Source: Butyrivibrio sp. CB08
Lineage (GTDB): Bacteria; Bacillota; Clostridia; Lachnospirales; Lachnospiraceae
NCBI RefSeq assembly: GCF_003625485.1
Contig: NZ_RAIR01000004.1
Coordinates: forward strand, 265,378-329,377
Length of the DNA stretch: 64,000 nucleotides
Reading direction: 5' to 3'
Position 1 is the stretch's first letter. Every line of letters begins with the position of its first letter. The notes beneath the pieces are model-generated. The model did no database searches. It was not told where the DNA came from and saw only the letters and a program-made list of their open reading frames with translations. The position numbers were made by a program, and so were the translations under genes. Below are positions 63,925-64,000 of this stretch, piece by piece.

Positions 63925-64000
63925 TGGATAAGCCCTCGACCTATTAGTACACATCAGCTGAACATGTTACCATGCTTACACCTTGTGCCTATCTAACCTC
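63925..64000 (-). rRNA. 23S ribosomal RNA, 3' end (cut by window edge)
   Basis: The minus strand reads the conserved 23S tail (TGTGTAAGCATGGTAAC-like and TACTAATAGGTCGAGGGCTT). The mature end is placed at about 63925 by comparison with the usual GGCTTAxCC ending, uncertain by a few bases. The next 65 bases down to tRNA-Asp hold only spacer. No 5S gene was seen between the 23S end and the tRNAs or after them. Confidence 0.9.

Overview
The window reads as chromosome of an anaerobic, low-to-mid GC Firmicute of the Clostridia, most likely a Lachnospiraceae member of the Butyrivibrio/Pseudobutyrivibrio type. That placement is an inference from gene content and order: the hprK-glk-murB-rapZ-whiA-crh-like string, the yaaR-holB-ricT-trmN6-rsmI string, strong Shine-Dalgarno sites, a sugar-scavenging lifestyle and an apparently Na+-type ATP synthase rotor. 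No phage, transposon, IS element or CRISPR array was found. The density of housekeeping genes suggests stable core chromosome interrupted by one accessory carbohydrate locus.

Layout, left to right. 1-3.6 kb: start of an F1Fo ATP synthase operon on the minus strand (atpZ-like, atpI-like, atpB, atpE, atpF, atpH, atpA cut by the window edge). 3.7-6.9 kb: aspS and a lipoprotein gene. 7.0-8.6 kb: the Mg2+ transporter mgtE on the plus strand, behind a structured leader with an overlapping small ORF. 8.6-17.8 kb: minus-strand genes for an FNR/CRP-like regulator, Nudix hydrolase, serine hydrolase, Na/Pi cotransporter, GNAT enzyme and a very large propeller-GGDEF sensor. 18.0-25.0 kb: uvrC, hprK, glucokinase, murB, rapZ, whiA and a Crh-like HPr, which link catabolite control and cell-wall metabolism. 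25.1-30.7 kb: a mannitol-type PTS operon (EIICB, MtlR activator, EIIA, zinc dehydrogenase, dedicated HPr). 30.7-34.8 kb: divergent pyrG and ftsH. 34.8-37.2 kb: a frameshifted surface phosphatase gene. 37.3-49.8 kb: a uronate-oligosaccharide locus (discoidin-like protein, DUF2264, GH88, heparinase II/III-like lyase, ABC permeases, binding protein) with a divergent YesM/YesN two-component system. 49.8-54.8 kb: acyltransferase, a GGDEF-EAL protein and pckA. 55.0-63.1 kb: rsmI, trmN6, ricT, holB, yaaR, a guanylate-kinase-like gene, pyk, an Orn/Lys/Arg decarboxylase-family gene and an HD protein. 63.2-64.0 kb: six tRNA genes following the 3' end of a 23S rRNA gene, all on the minus strand.

How the parts fit. 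The binding protein and permeases import unsaturated or uronate-containing oligosaccharides; the leaderless lyase and GH88 enzyme split them in the cytoplasm, and YesM/YesN probably switches the locus on. Carbon control is represented by HPr kinase and two HPr paralogues with opposite defects: the whiA-linked one keeps Ser46 but has Glu at position 15, and the PTS-linked one keeps His15 but has His at position 46.

Strongest leads for new biology: the mgtE leader RNA with nested helices and a small ORF; the complementary HPr pair; the ECF-like membrane/propeller/GGDEF chimera; the interrupted HAD-histidine phosphatase fusion; the two-carboxylate ATP synthase c subunit; and a possible small RNA next to the Crh-like gene.
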